Shown here piece by piece: positions 1 through 7,916 of a stretch of 21,248 nt of DNA. The stretch is taken from contig CAYLSV010000059.1 in assembly GCA_964386435.1 (NCBI GenBank), positions 1-21,248 on the forward strand, in the 5' to 3' direction. This stretch comes from CAYLSV01 sp964386435 (lineage in GTDB: Bacteria; Planctomycetota; Phycisphaerae; Tepidisphaerales; Tepidisphaeraceae). Position 1 is the stretch's first letter. Each line of letters begins with the position of its first letter. Made by a program: the position numbers and the translations under genes. The notes beneath the pieces are model-generated. The model ran no database searches. It was not told the origin of the DNA and saw only the letters and a program-made list of their open reading frames with translations.

Positions 1-2
1 CG

Positions 3-284
3 CCGCGGCTTGGGTCGCTGGTGGGGTTGGAGAAGGTGACGTTGGTGGCCGCCGGGGTGGCGTTCGGGCTGCTCAGCGTCGGCTTGCTGACGGGGCTGCC
101 GGGGCTGGGGTGGGGCGACGTGTTGGGGCTGAAGGTGGTGCTGGCGTTGCTGGCGTGGGCGGCGCTGGGCGGGGCGTCGGTGGGGGCCATCTGGCCGTGG
201 CGGCGGGGGCCGCGGTCGGCGGTGTTGAGTGTGGCTGGGTTCGGGTTGACCGTCGCGGCCGTCGCGGCCACGCAGTGGATGTGA
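3..284 (+). CDS. CcsA/HemX-like cytochrome c assembly protein, C-terminal part (5' end outside window)
   Basis: The reading frame is open to the left edge, so the true start lies outside the window; a GTG at 21 is probably internal. The visible 93 residues hold about three hydrophobic segments. The order (a PRLGSL lead-in, a TM helix, a short WGDVLGLK stretch where the family usually has a W-x-D-P-K-E-like motif, a TM helix, a basic GPRSAVLS turn, a last TM helix) resembles the end of CcsA/HemX-type proteins. Those membrane proteins act in haem delivery for c-type cytochromes or sit beside haem genes. The stop is 7 bp before hemA, so the two genes are probably co-transcribed, and that pairing is common in bacteria. 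The call rests on the hydropathy pattern and this neighbour. The canonical tryptophan-rich motif is not in the visible part. Confidence 0.55.
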   Translation, partial: PRLGSLVGLEKVTLVAAGVAFGLLSVGLLTGLPGLGWGDVLGLKVVLALLAWAALGGASVGAIWPWRRGPRSAVLSVAGFGLTVAAVAATQWM

Positions 285-291
285 ACTTCAG

Positions 292-1557
292 ATGCGGAAG
301 ATTCGGCTCATCGGGCTCAACCACGCCACCGCGCCGCTGGCGGTGCGGGAGGCGTTCGCGTTCGGCCCGACCCAGACCGCCGACGCCCTCGCCGAGCTGC
401 GGCGGCACAAGCCCGACGGCGAGTTTGTGCTGCTGTCGACGTGCAACCGGACGGAGTTGTACCACGCCGCGGATGAGCCGCTGGACGACGCGGCGCTGGC
501 AGAGGCGCTGGCGGGGCTCAAGGGGCAGCCGTCGGGCGTGCTGGCGCGGTCCGGCGTGCGGGCAGCGGGGCGGGCGGCGGTGGAGCATTTGTTCCGCGTG
601 GCCTGCGGGCTGGGCAGCATGGTGCCGGGCGAGACGCAGATTCTGGGGCAGGTCGGCTCGGCGTACGAGCGGGCACGGCGGGCCGGTTGCGTCGGCGGGC
701 GGCTGAACCCGCTGTTCCAAAAGGCGCGGGCGGCGGCCAAGCAGGTGCAGCGGCAGACGCCGCTGGGGGCCGGGCGGGTGAGCGTGGCGCGGGTGGCGGT
801 CGACTACGCGAAGCAAATTTTCGACGACCTGCCGCGTCGGCGGGTGGCGATGATTGGGGCCGGCGAGATGGGCCGGCTGGTGCTGCGGCACCTCGCCGGC
901 GAGGGGGTGCGGCAGATGACGATCCTCAACCGCAACGCCGACCGGGCGGCCACCGTCGCGGCGGAGTTCGGCGGCGTGGCGGCGGGGCTTGATCAACTGG
1001 CCGACGTGCTGGCGAGGGCGGACGTTGCCGTCTGCTGCACCGGGGCGGACGAGCCGGTGGTAACGGCCGATTTGCTGCGGCCGCTCTTGAAGAAGCGGGG
1101 CTACCGGCCGTTGTTCCTCATCGACCTCGGCGTCCCCCGTGACGTGGAGGCGGCGGCGGGGGAGTTGGAGAACGTCTACCGCTACGACCTCGACGATCTG
1201 CAGCGGGTGGTCAGCCAGACGCTGGACCAGCGGACCGACGCCGTCGCCGCGGCCGAGGCGATTGTGACGGAACACGTCGAGTCGTTCATGACCTGGCAGC
1301 GGCAGCGGGAGCTGGGGCCGACGATCGCCGCGCTCTACGACAAGCAGCACGCCTTGGCGAACGAAGAACTTACGGCCCTGCTGGCGTCCATGCCCGACTT
1401 ACCAACAACGGATCAGGAGAAGCTGCGGCGGGCCGTGCGGCGGCTGGTGAACCGTTTGATGCACGCCCCGGTGCGGGCCCTGCGCGAGCGGGGGCCGCAT
1501 GAGGCATCAATCTACCGGCACGCCCTGACCGAGCTGTTCGAGTTGTCCGAGGAGTGA
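292..1557 (+). CDS. hemA: Glutamyl-tRNA reductase HemA
   Basis: HemA reduces glutamyl-tRNA(Glu) to glutamate-1-semialdehyde with NADPH, the first committed step of C5-pathway tetrapyrrole synthesis in the cytosol. The 421-residue length is normal for the family. The N-terminal catalytic domain has GLNHATAPLAVRE (residues 8-20) and STCNRTELY, in which Cys51 is the expected thioester nucleophile. The substrate-binding block MVPGETQILGQ is at residues 110-120, where the common form is GE(P/T)QILGQ. The NADPH-binding domain opens with GAGEMG at 189-194, followed by LNRN. The C-terminal part is the helical dimerisation region, with RRLVNRLMHAPVRALRE. The ATG start directly precedes the conserved first strand MRKIRLIGLNH. 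It lies 7 bp after the CcsA-like gene and 39 bp before the mannosidase start, so it is probably part of one transcript. Confidence 0.97.
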   Translation: MRKIRLIGLNHATAPLAVREAFAFGPTQTADALAELRRHKPDGEFVLLSTCNRTELYHAADEPLDDAALAEALAGLKGQPSGVLARSGVRAAGRAAVEHLFRVACGLGSMVPGETQILGQVGSAYERARRAGCVGGRLNPLFQKARAAAKQVQRQTPLGAGRVSVARVAVDYAKQIFDDLPRRRVAMIGAGEMGRLVLRHLAGEGVRQMTILNRNADRAATVAAEFGGVAAGLDQLADVLARADVAVCCTGADEPVVTADLLRPLLKKRGYRPLFLIDLGVPRDVEAAAGELENVYRYDLDDLQRVVSQTLDQRTDAVAAAEAIVTEHVESFMTWQRQRELGPTIAALYDKQHALANEELTALLASMPDLPTTDQEKLRRAVRRLVNRLMHAPVRALRERGPHEASIYRHALTELFELSEE

Positions 1558-1596
1558 GCGGACGAGGTGCCGGTGGGCGTGCTAACTTGTTCGTCC

Positions 1597-4500
1597 ATGC
1601 TCCCGCGCACCCCGTTCCAACAGTTCGCCGGCCCCCGCATCGCCGGCAGCCTCAAGCGGCTCAAGCGAGAGATTTGGCACGTTGACACCACCCCGTTGCC
1701 GGTGTCGGCGGCGGCGAGCACGAAGGCGCATCACCCGGCCGCCGCGGCGTTGGCGCTGGATTACGCGGCCGTCGAGCCGCACACGCACTGGGGCCGCAAG
1801 TACGAGCAGCGGTTCTGGAAGATCGACTTGCCCGAGGCCGCCGACGGTAAGCATTATCTGAGCTGGCAGGACCAGGCCGAGGCGACGATGTACGTGCCCG
1901 ACGGCGACGGGTTGCGGGCGATCGGCGGGGCCGATCCGGGGCACGATTTTGTGCTGATCCCGGCGGGCACGACCACCATTCACGTCGAGTCGTGCTGCAT
2001 GCGGACCGGCATCTGGGTGCCTGACGCCAAGCAAGGGATCACCCCGCGCGGCAGCCATTTCGCCGGGGCGTTTCTGGCCACGCGCGACGACGCGGCTTGG
2101 CACGCGTATTTCGACCTGGAGGTGCTGGCCGACCTCGCCGGCATGCTGCACCGCACGCAGGTCCGCGGCGAGGTGGAGCCGCAGGCGTTTCCGAACGACG
2201 ACCTCTTCAACCCCGGCGGCTACCGGACCCCAATTGAAGAAGCCCCGCCGTTGCTGCGCGTGATCCTCGACCGCCTCGACCGGGCGATAGACGTGCTGGA
2301 ATCTGACGGCCCCGCCGCGTTTCATGAGGCGGCGCAGGCGATTTACAAGGAGCTGCCCGCCGGGCCGCACGAGATCGAGGGCGTGCTCACCGGCCACGGC
2401 CACATCGACCTCGTCTGGCTCTGGCCCGAGTCGACCGGTGACTTCAAGGCCGTCCACACGTTCAGCAACATTCTGGCGATACAGGAGCAGTACCCGGAGA
2501 TGATTTTCGGCTACACCCAACCCGCCAGTTACCAGGCGGTGGCCGCGCGGTCGCCGGAGGTGATCGAGCGGGTAAAAAAACGCGTCGGCGAGGGCACCTG
2601 GGAGCCGACCGGGGCGATGTGGGTCGAGAGCGACAACCAACTGCCGTGCGGCGAGGCGCTGGTGCGGGCGGTCGCGCTGGGGCAGGCGGGTCTGGCCGAG
2701 TACCGGCAGAACTCGCCGCAGGGGCCCGACAGCAAGGTGCTGTGGCTGCCGGACGTGTTCGGGTATTCGGCCTGTTTGCCGCAGATTTTGGTGGGTTTTG
2801 GTGTGCCGTACTTTTTCACGACCAAGATCTTCTGGTCCGGGGCGACGCGGTTCCCGTACAGCAGCTTCATCTGGCGTGGCGTCGACGGCAGCGAAATCGT
2901 CTCGCACATCAACTGGATCGCCTACAACAACCGGGCGACGCCCAGCGAAGGGCACCACTTCAGCGTCAACCACCGCCAGGCCCACATCCACAACGAGACG
3001 CTGATGCCCACCGGTTACGGCGACGGCGGCGGCGGCGTGACGGCCGAGATGTGCGAGCGGGCCCGGCGGCAAAGCGACCTCGCCGGCGTGCCGAAGCTCA
3101 AGTGGGGCCGCATCGAGGACTTCTTCGACCGCCTCGCCGAGCACGAGCCAAACCTGCCGACGTGGCACGGCGAGATGTACCTTGAGTACCACCGCGGCGT
3201 GCAGACGACCCACGGCGACATGAAAGCCGCCTACCGCGCCGCCGAACGCGGGCTGCAGGTGCACGAGGCGGCCCACGTCGTGACCGGTCGCGGCCCGATC
3301 GACGACGCCGGGTGGAAGCGGGTCTGCTTCCACCAATTCCACGACGACTTGCCCGGCAGCAGCATTCATGAGGTGTACGACGAGGTCGTGCCGGAGCTGG
3401 AGGGCATCGCCGCCGATGCGCTGATCAAGGCGAAGCAGGAGCTCGGCGGCAACGGCGACGCGTTGTTCAACCCGCTGCCGGTGCCGACGGTGGCGCGGCA
3501 TGGCGACCGCTTCGTCGAGCTGCCGCCGCTGACGGCAACGGGTGATTTTCAGGCGGTGCCGGCGACCTCGGTCGAGGCGTCGGCCAAGCGGTTGAGCAAC
3601 AATCGCATCGTCGCCGACTTCGACGCCGCCGGCCGGGTCACGGCGCTCAGCGTCGGCGGCGAGCCGATCGCACTGACCGCCCCCGCCGGGCTGTTCGTGA
3701 TGCCCGATCACGAGGAACGCTACCCGGCGTGGGACATCAACCGGGCCACGCTGAGCAACAGCACGGCCCTGGTCGAGCCGACGGGTTCGGCGGTGGACGA
3801 CGCCGATCCGCTGGTGCCGCGGGTGAGCTTCACCTACCAAACGCCCGGCGGCAGCGAGGTGAAGCTGTCGTACATCCTCGACGCCGCGGCCGACGTGCTG
3901 CGGGTGGAGATCGAGACGGATTGGACCGAGCCGATGACGCTGCTGAAGTTCGCCGTGCCCACGGCGTACAGCGGCAAGGACGCGCTCTTCGGCGGGCCGT
4001 TCGGGGCAACGCCGCGGCCGAACTGGAGCGGGACGATCGAGTCTGACGCCCGCTTCGAGGTGCCCGCCAGCCGGTGGGCTGTCGCCCGCGACGACGGCGG
4101 GGCGGGGGCCATGCTCGTCACCGAGGCCAAGTACGGCTTCGGCTGCCACGAAGGGCTGCTGCACCTCTCGCTGCTCCGCAGCGCCAAGCTCACGCAGGCG
4201 CTGGACGACCGCGCGATCCGTGATGTTCCCGAGGGCGACGCCGGCACCTACTCCGACCTGAAACGCCACCACATCCGGTTCGCCCTGGGCCGCTTCGACC
4301 CCGCCGCCGACCGGGCCGCGCAGCCGGCGACGTTGTGCGACACGTTGTACACGCCGCCGCTTACCGTCAGCCACATTGGCTCCGCCGGCCTGCTCGGCCT
4401 CGACGGCCTGCCCAGCGTTCACGCGACGTGGGCCAAGCCGGTCGAGGGCGGGTTCGTCCTGCGGCTCAACGAGACCCAGGGCCGCCGCGGCACGCTGAAA

Positions 4501-4626
4501 CTGCGGCTGGCCGACGGTTGTCGGGCCGAGCGGGTCGATTTGCGGGACGAACCGGCGGGGGCGATCGATGGCGAGATCGAGGTCACGCCGTTCGCGCTGA
4601 TCAGCGTGCGCCTCACCAGAAGTTGA
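1597..4626 (+). CDS. Alpha-mannosidase, glycoside hydrolase family 38
   Basis: GH38 enzymes are retaining zinc-dependent alpha-mannosidases that remove alpha-linked mannose from glycans. Chosen from the ATG at 1597, the protein has 1009 residues, normal for the bacterial 'long' form. A GTG at 1567 would add ten residues unlike the family start. The N-terminal region is a beta-rich domain. The catalytic (alpha/beta)7 domain begins near residue 265 with GHGHIDLVWLWPE, whose His-x-His and Asp are the expected zinc ligands. LWLPDVFGYS follows, with Asp386 the expected nucleophile. FHQFHDDLPGSSIHEVY is the conserved 'QFHD-LPGSS' helix. The rest forms the central helical bundle and C-terminal beta-sandwich domains. 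No signal peptide or TM segment is visible, so it is predicted cytosolic. It follows hemA by 39 bp but has no obvious metabolic link to it. Confidence 0.93.
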   Translation: MLPRTPFQQFAGPRIAGSLKRLKREIWHVDTTPLPVSAAASTKAHHPAAAALALDYAAVEPHTHWGRKYEQRFWKIDLPEAADGKHYLSWQDQAEATMYVPDGDGLRAIGGADPGHDFVLIPAGTTTIHVESCCMRTGIWVPDAKQGITPRGSHFAGAFLATRDDAAWHAYFDLEVLADLAGMLHRTQVRGEVEPQAFPNDDLFNPGGYRTPIEEAPPLLRVILDRLDRAIDVLESDGPAAFHEAAQAIYKELPAGPHEIEGVLTGHGHIDLVWLWPESTGDFKAVHTFSNILAIQEQYPEMIFGYTQPASYQAVAARSPEVIERVKKRVGEGTWEPTGAMWVESDNQLPCGEALVRAVALGQAGLAEYRQNSPQGPDSKVLWLPDVFGYSACLPQILVGFGVPYFFTTKIFWSGATRFPYSSFIWRGVDGSEIVSHINWIAYNNRATPSEGHHFSVNHRQAHIHNETLMPTGYGDGGGGVTAEMCERARRQSDLAGVPKLKWGRIEDFFDRLAEHEPNLPTWHGEMYLEYHRGVQTTHGDMKAAYRAAERGLQVHEAAHVVTGRGPIDDAGWKRVCFHQFHDDLPGSSIHEVYDEVVPELEGIAADALIKAKQELGGNGDALFNPLPVPTVARHGDRFVELPPLTATGDFQAVPATSVEASAKRLSNNRIVADFDAAGRVTALSVGGEPIALTAPAGLFVMPDHEERYPAWDINRATLSNSTALVEPTGSAVDDADPLVPRVSFTYQTPGGSEVKLSYILDAAADVLRVEIETDWTEPMTLLKFAVPTAYSGKDALFGGPFGATPRPNWSGTIESDARFEVPASRWAVARDDGGAGAMLVTEAKYGFGCHEGLLHLSLLRSAKLTQALDDRAIRDVPEGDAGTYSDLKRHHIRFALGRFDPAADRAAQPATLCDTLYTPPLTVSHIGSAGLLGLDGLPSVHATWAKPVEGGFVLRLNETQGRRGTLKLRLADGCRAERVDLRDEPAGAIDGEIEVTPFALISVRLTRS

Positions 4627-4727
4627 GCGGCGACACTTCTATCCGTTTGCCGAGGCGGATGCGTTCGCTACAGGTCTTGTCCGCGCGCGGCCGATAGGGG
4701 CGAAGGAAGCGTTTTGTTCCGCCCGCC

Positions 4728-5948
4728 ATGCGTCAGATCAGCATCGACGAAGTTGAAGCCGGTGCCCGCCTCGGCGAGCCCATCTACGGCCCCGGCGGCC
4801 TCGTGCTGTTGCAGGAAGGTTGCCGGCTGTCGTCGACGTACCTCTCGGAGCTGCGGGCGCGCGGCATGCAGACGCTGTACATCCAGGACGACGACTTCAC
4901 CGACGTCACCCGCCCGATGCCGCTGAGCGCCGCGACCCGGCAGAAGGTCGGCCAGCAGATGCGGCAAGGCATGAGTGACGTCGCCGATCGCGTGGGCAAG
5001 CTGCGCGAAAGTTGCGGCCCCACACCCGACGTCACCGGCCGGGCGTTCGTCCGCGACGTCCGCGACGCCATCGGTCCCGAGGCCCTCACGCCCATCATCA
5101 ACGCCGGGTCGGCGATGACCTCCGAACTCAGCTCGGCCGTTGCCGACGAGTCGGTGCTGTCGGGGCTGGGCGGGTTGCGGACGCACGATTCGTACACGTT
5201 CGACCACTCGATCGACGTAACCATTCTGGGCGTGCTCTTGGCCAAGCGGGCCGGGTTCGACCGCCGGCAGATGCGGCTGTTGTCCATCGGTTTGCTGCTG
5301 CACGACCTTGGCAAAATCTTCATCGACCCGACCATCCTCAACAAGCCGGGCAAGCTGACCGACGCCGAGTTCGAGCGGATGAAAAGCCACCCCGAGGTCG
5401 GCTACGGCATGTGCAAGGCCCTGATCGACGACCAAGGCCCGCTGCCGCCGCACGTGGCCTACCAGCACCACGAGAAGCAGGACGGCAGCGGCTACCCCCG
5501 CGGCCTCATCGGCTCCAACGCGCTGGCCTCGGTCGGGGCCGGATCGATCCACCCATTCGGAAGCTTCGCCGCCGTCGCCGACGTCTACGACGCCCTGGCC
5601 AGCGACCGCCCCTACCGCTCGGGCATGCCCGCCGACAAGGCCTGCCGCATCATCCACCAATCGGCCGGGGGCCACCTCAACCGCGAAGTCGTCGAACTTT
5701 TTGGCGAGATCGTGGCCCCCTACCCCACCGGCGGCGAAGTGGTCATCGAGAGCGGCCGCTGGGTCGGCCACACCGCCGTGATCGTCAGCCACGGCAAAGC
5801 CACCTTCGGTCGCCCCAAGGTCCGCCTCTTCGCCGACGCCGCCGGCGACCGCGTGCCCCCGCAAGACATCGACCTCGCCATCGAAGAAGATGTGAAGTTC
5901 AGCGGCACCACCGCCCGCCGAGCCCGCGACGTCGCCGCCGCGGCGTGA
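4728..5948 (+). CDS. HD-GYP domain protein, probable cyclic di-GMP phosphodiesterase
   Basis: The protein has 406 residues. Residues 1-65 form an N-terminal module starting RQISIDEVEAGARLGEPIY, the small domain often preceding HD-GYP domains. The catalytic domain carries HDLGK (His192, Asp193), the following KPGKL and SHPEVGY, then HHEKQDGSGYP at 247-257, which contains the GYP signature, and DVYDALASDRPYR. These are the metal-binding and signature motifs of HD-GYP phosphodiesterases, which hydrolyse c-di-GMP to pGpG and/or GMP. A C-terminal extension of about 60 residues from around 345 (IVSHGKATFGRPKVRLF) looks like a small beta-rich domain of the kind seen at the ends of some planctomycete HD-GYP proteins. 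No TM segment or receiver domain is visible, so it is probably cytosolic. The 101 bp before the ATG may hold its own promoter, with only a weak match (TTGCCG, 16 bp, TACAGG at 4647-4674). Confidence 0.9.
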   Translation: MRQISIDEVEAGARLGEPIYGPGGLVLLQEGCRLSSTYLSELRARGMQTLYIQDDDFTDVTRPMPLSAATRQKVGQQMRQGMSDVADRVGKLRESCGPTPDVTGRAFVRDVRDAIGPEALTPIINAGSAMTSELSSAVADESVLSGLGGLRTHDSYTFDHSIDVTILGVLLAKRAGFDRRQMRLLSIGLLLHDLGKIFIDPTILNKPGKLTDAEFERMKSHPEVGYGMCKALIDDQGPLPPHVAYQHHEKQDGSGYPRGLIGSNALASVGAGSIHPFGSFAAVADVYDALASDRPYRSGMPADKACRIIHQSAGGHLNREVVELFGEIVAPYPTGGEVVIESGRWVGHTAVIVSHGKATFGRPKVRLFADAAGDRVPPQDIDLAIEEDVKFSGTTARRARDVAAAA

Positions 5949-5976
5949 GGGATCTTAAAGCGCCACGTGCCCGTTG

Positions 5977-5992
5977 GTACCGAATGCGGTAC
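5977..5992. promoter_or_regulatory. Palindromic operator-like site upstream of brnT
   Basis: GTACCG, a 4-base spacer and CGGTAC form a perfect 6-4-6 inverted repeat. A TATAAG hexamer resembling a -10 box follows at once at 5993-5998, but no convincing -35 box is at the right distance. Type II toxin-antitoxin operons, including brnTA, are usually repressed by the antitoxin or complex binding such dyads over the promoter. The palindrome is seen directly. Its role as an operator is inferred. Confidence 0.45.
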
Positions 5993-5997
5993 TATAA

Positions 5998-6324
5998 GTT
6001 CCCGAGATCACGACGCACGTCGGCTTTGAGTGGGACCCAGAGAAGGAGCGGGCGAACCTCGCCAAGCATGGATTGAACTTCACGGACGCCCAGAACGTGC
6101 TGTGCCACCCGTACCGCGATTGGCTGCATTTCGAGGAATATGACGATGAGCACAGTACCGAAGACGAAGACCGCTGGGCCACGATCGGGCCGCACCCGTT
6201 CCGGGCCGACCTCCTCGTCCGGGTCGTCTGGACGCCCCGCGATGGCTCGACGAGAATCATCAGCGCCCGCAAGCTCAATCGCCGGGAAGGCGCAGCGCAC
6301 CGGCAAGACCTCGCCGGCCGCTGA
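5998..6324 (+). CDS. brnT: BrnT-family ribonuclease toxin with anomalous 5' end
   Basis: The frame opens after a TAA at 5995 and contains all BrnT landmarks: FEWDPEKERANLAKHGLNF near the N-terminus, an EDRWATIG segment, LLVRVVWTPRDG, and the signature RIISARKLNRRE near the C-terminus. BrnT is a RelE-fold type II toxin that cleaves RNA and is neutralised by BrnA. The problem is the start. No ATG, GTG or TTG lies in frame before FEWDPEK, and the first usable codon is a TTG at 6073, which would delete that conserved strand. An ATG at 5984 begins MRYYKF in the neighbouring frame and would join this frame after one extra base in the CCC run at 6001-6003. The gene may therefore be a one-base-deletion pseudogene, a sequencing error, or use a non-standard start such as ATC at 6007. 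The given left end is simply the first open codon. Confidence 0.75.
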   Translation, partial: VPEITTHVGFEWDPEKERANLAKHGLNFTDAQNVLCHPYRDWLHFEEYDDEHSTEDEDRWATIGPHPFRADLLVRVVWTPRDGSTRIISARKLNRREGAAHRQDLAGR

Positions 6325-6664
6325 CGTTGAGGCCAACGTGGTGCGTCGCCCAGCCGAGCTGGTGCCCCCGACCGCCGCCGACGCCGAACGACTCGCCGCC
6401 GCCGTGGCCCGCCCGGATGAGGATCAATTGCAACGTCCTGCCGGGCCGATCCGCATGGCGTTGCTGCGGGCGGTGCGGCCCGACGGGCTGACCAAGTACC
6501 GCCTGTGGCAGCTCGCCCGTGAGCATCGGCCGGAGCTGGGCAAGAGCCAAGTCTACGAGTACCTCCGCGGCGAGCGTGAGCTGTCGGCCCCGGCACTCGA
6601 GGCCCTGCTGCTTGCGGCCCATCTCGAAGTCAAACCAAGGGCAAGGCAGCCTCGTACTGATTGA
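6242..6664 (+). CDS. Probable antitoxin/regulator with HTH domain, partner of BrnT
   Basis: From the ATG at 6242 the product has 140 residues and overlaps the end of brnT by 83 nt. A GTG at 6338, preceded by GAGG at a normal distance, would give a 108-residue protein starting 13 bp after brnT. The first 32 residues of the longer form are Ser/Ala/Arg-rich, as expected of an out-of-frame overlap, so the shorter form is a serious alternative. Residues 83-130 read as a Cro/C1-like helix-turn-helix: LTKYRLWQLARE, then the likely recognition helix GKSQVYEYLRGE, then LSAPALEALLLAA. Canonical BrnA antitoxins are ribbon-helix-helix proteins, so this one is different. By position it should be the antitoxin and autorepressor, which is inferred. 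A generic regulator remains possible. Confidence 0.6.
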   Translation: MARRESSAPASSIAGKAQRTGKTSPAADVEANVVRRPAELVPPTAADAERLAAAVARPDEDQLQRPAGPIRMALLRAVRPDGLTKYRLWQLAREHRPELGKSQVYEYLRGERELSAPALEALLLAAHLEVKPRARQPRTD

Positions 6665-6763
6665 GGCGCGCCGCTGCCGCCTCACACGGTGTACCACGCT
6701 AAGTTGAGGTGATCGCAGGCGAGGGTGCTGATGGGGCGTATCAGTTGCATATGGGCGCGTGAT

Positions 6764-7180
6764 CTACCTGCCGCCCGCGAACCATGCTTCAATCTCAGCC
6801 TCGCTTAGATCCCGCCGAACGATCTGATCGTGCGGCCAACGCCGCTGGAACGTCGGATCATCGCCGCTGTCGGTGGTGTGGTCGATCAGCGTGCCGGTGC
6901 GGTCGAACGTTGCCATCGGCGGGCCCGACGGGAGGAACAGCAGGGTGATCGGTGATTCGCCGACGTGACGCAAACGCGGCGTGCCGTTGGCGTCGAGGAC
7001 GATGTCGTGCGATCGTGCCGGGCCGGCCCACGCGAGGTAGCCGGCGTAGCTCGTGGCTGTCGCCGGCGGCTCCCGCTGCGACCACAGCATGCCGCCGCAG
7101 TCGAGTAGAACGATCAAGATGGCGCCGGCGATGAGCCACCGCCCCCAGTTGATCTTCGGTTGATCCTTGGGTTCAGGCAT
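6764..7180 (-). CDS. Uncharacterised single-TM protein, translationally coupled to queC
   Basis: I do not recognise this 138-residue protein. It has a short charged cytosolic N-terminus (MPEPKDQPKINWGR), one hydrophobic segment at about residues 15-33, and a roughly 100-residue soluble tail with no cysteine after the membrane segment. The tail ends with a DLSEAEIEAWFAGGR helix. Phrases such as SPITLLFLPSG and GTPRLRHVGES look like a small beta-rich fold. The ATG overlaps the end of queC by 8 nt (the queC stop TGA lies inside its fourth to eighth bases), so it is very probably translated from the same mRNA. The segment has a Cys at 28 but no lipobox context that I would trust. Function is unknown. 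Confidence 0.75.
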   Translation of the reverse strand: MPEPKDQPKINWGRWLIAGAILIVLLDCGGMLWSQREPPATATSYAGYLAWAGPARSHDIVLDANGTPRLRHVGESPITLLFLPSGPPMATFDRTGTLIDHTTDSGDDPTFQRRWPHDQIVRRDLSEAEIEAWFAGGR

Positions 7181-7841
7181 AGCGCGTCGGGTCGGGCACG
7201 CCCGCCTCCTCGAACCCTTTCTTCCGCAGCAGGCAACTGTCGCAGCGGCCGCAGGCGAGGGTGTCGATCGGGTCGTAGCAGCTGTGGGTCGCGGCGTAGT
7301 CGACGCCGAGGGCGATGCCGCGTTCGATGATCTGGGCCTTGGTTAAATTGACGAGCGGCGTGTGAATCGTCAGGTCCGGCATCGTCGTGCCGAGGCGGGC
7401 GGTTTGTTGGAAGCTGGCGATGAACTCGGGGCGGCAGTCCGGGTAGCCCGAGTAATCAACAGCGTTGACGCCGATGAACACGTCGCGGCAATCGCCCACC
7501 TCGCAGGCGGCCAGGGCGTAACTGAGAAACACCGTGTTGCGGGCCGGGACGTAGGTGATCGGGATGCCGTGGCTCATCTCGCTCGCCGGGCGGTCCTTGG
7601 GCACGTCGAGGTCGGCGGTGAGCGCGCTGCCGCCGAACTGCCGGAAGTCGAGCGTGACGACGCGGTGCCGGGCGTCATATGTCGCCGCCAACGCCGCCGC
7701 CGCGGCCAGCTCGTGGCGATGCCGCTGGCCGTAATCGAACGCCAGCGTGTGCAACGGCGAAAACCCATCGGCCGCCGCGATGGCGAGGCAGGTCGCGGAG
7801 TCCAGACCACCCGACAGCAGGATCAACGCGGAACGCGGCAT
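7173..7841 (-). CDS. queC: 7-cyano-7-deazaguanine synthase QueC
   Basis: QueC converts 7-carboxy-7-deazaguanine to preQ0 using ATP and ammonia, a step in queuosine tRNA modification. The 222-residue length is normal. The N-terminal PP-loop SGGLDS is at residues 10-15, followed by AFDYGQRHRHEL. The mid-section YVPARNTVFLSYALA and the GVNAVDYSGYPDCRPEF block are family hallmarks. Four cysteines at 188, 197, 200 and 203 (CYDP..ACGRCDSC) form the structural zinc site. No other queuosine gene (queD, queE, queF) is nearby. It is preceded on the same strand by the chemoreceptor-like gene (75 bp gap) and followed by an overlapping gene of unknown function. No preQ1 riboswitch could be recognised in the 75-bp leader. 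Confidence 0.96.
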   Translation of the reverse strand: MPRSALILLSGGLDSATCLAIAAADGFSPLHTLAFDYGQRHRHELAAAAALAATYDARHRVVTLDFRQFGGSALTADLDVPKDRPASEMSHGIPITYVPARNTVFLSYALAACEVGDCRDVFIGVNAVDYSGYPDCRPEFIASFQQTARLGTTMPDLTIHTPLVNLTKAQIIERGIALGVDYAATHSCYDPIDTLACGRCDSCLLRKKGFEEAGVPDPTRYA

Positions 7842-7916
7842 CGGCCGAGGGTACGGTCAACGTCCGTGGTCCGCCGCTGATGGCGCTTCTCGACGAAGAT
7901 GCCACGGACGCCGGCC

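Noticed and set aside
73..1350. Long open frame antisense to hemA
   Set aside because: Arg/Pro/His-rich low-complexity product opposite a gene with full HemA motifs; long antisense frames are expected at this GC content.
1582..4422. 946-codon open frame antisense to the GH38 gene
   Set aside because: Composition is Arg/Val/Gly/His-rich with no domain-like motif, and the + strand holds the conserved mannosidase motifs.
4647..4674. Promoter before the HD-GYP gene
   Set aside because: TTGCCG and TACAGG at 16-bp spacing match consensus poorly; not better than chance in this sequence.
6073..6324. brnT starting at the TTG at 6073
   Set aside because: This start would remove the conserved FEWDPEK strand and the KHG motif region, so it is unlikely to be the native start.
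7842..7916. preQ1 riboswitch before queC
   Set aside because: The 75-bp leader shows no recognisable aptamer pattern, and QueC makes preQ0; not supported.
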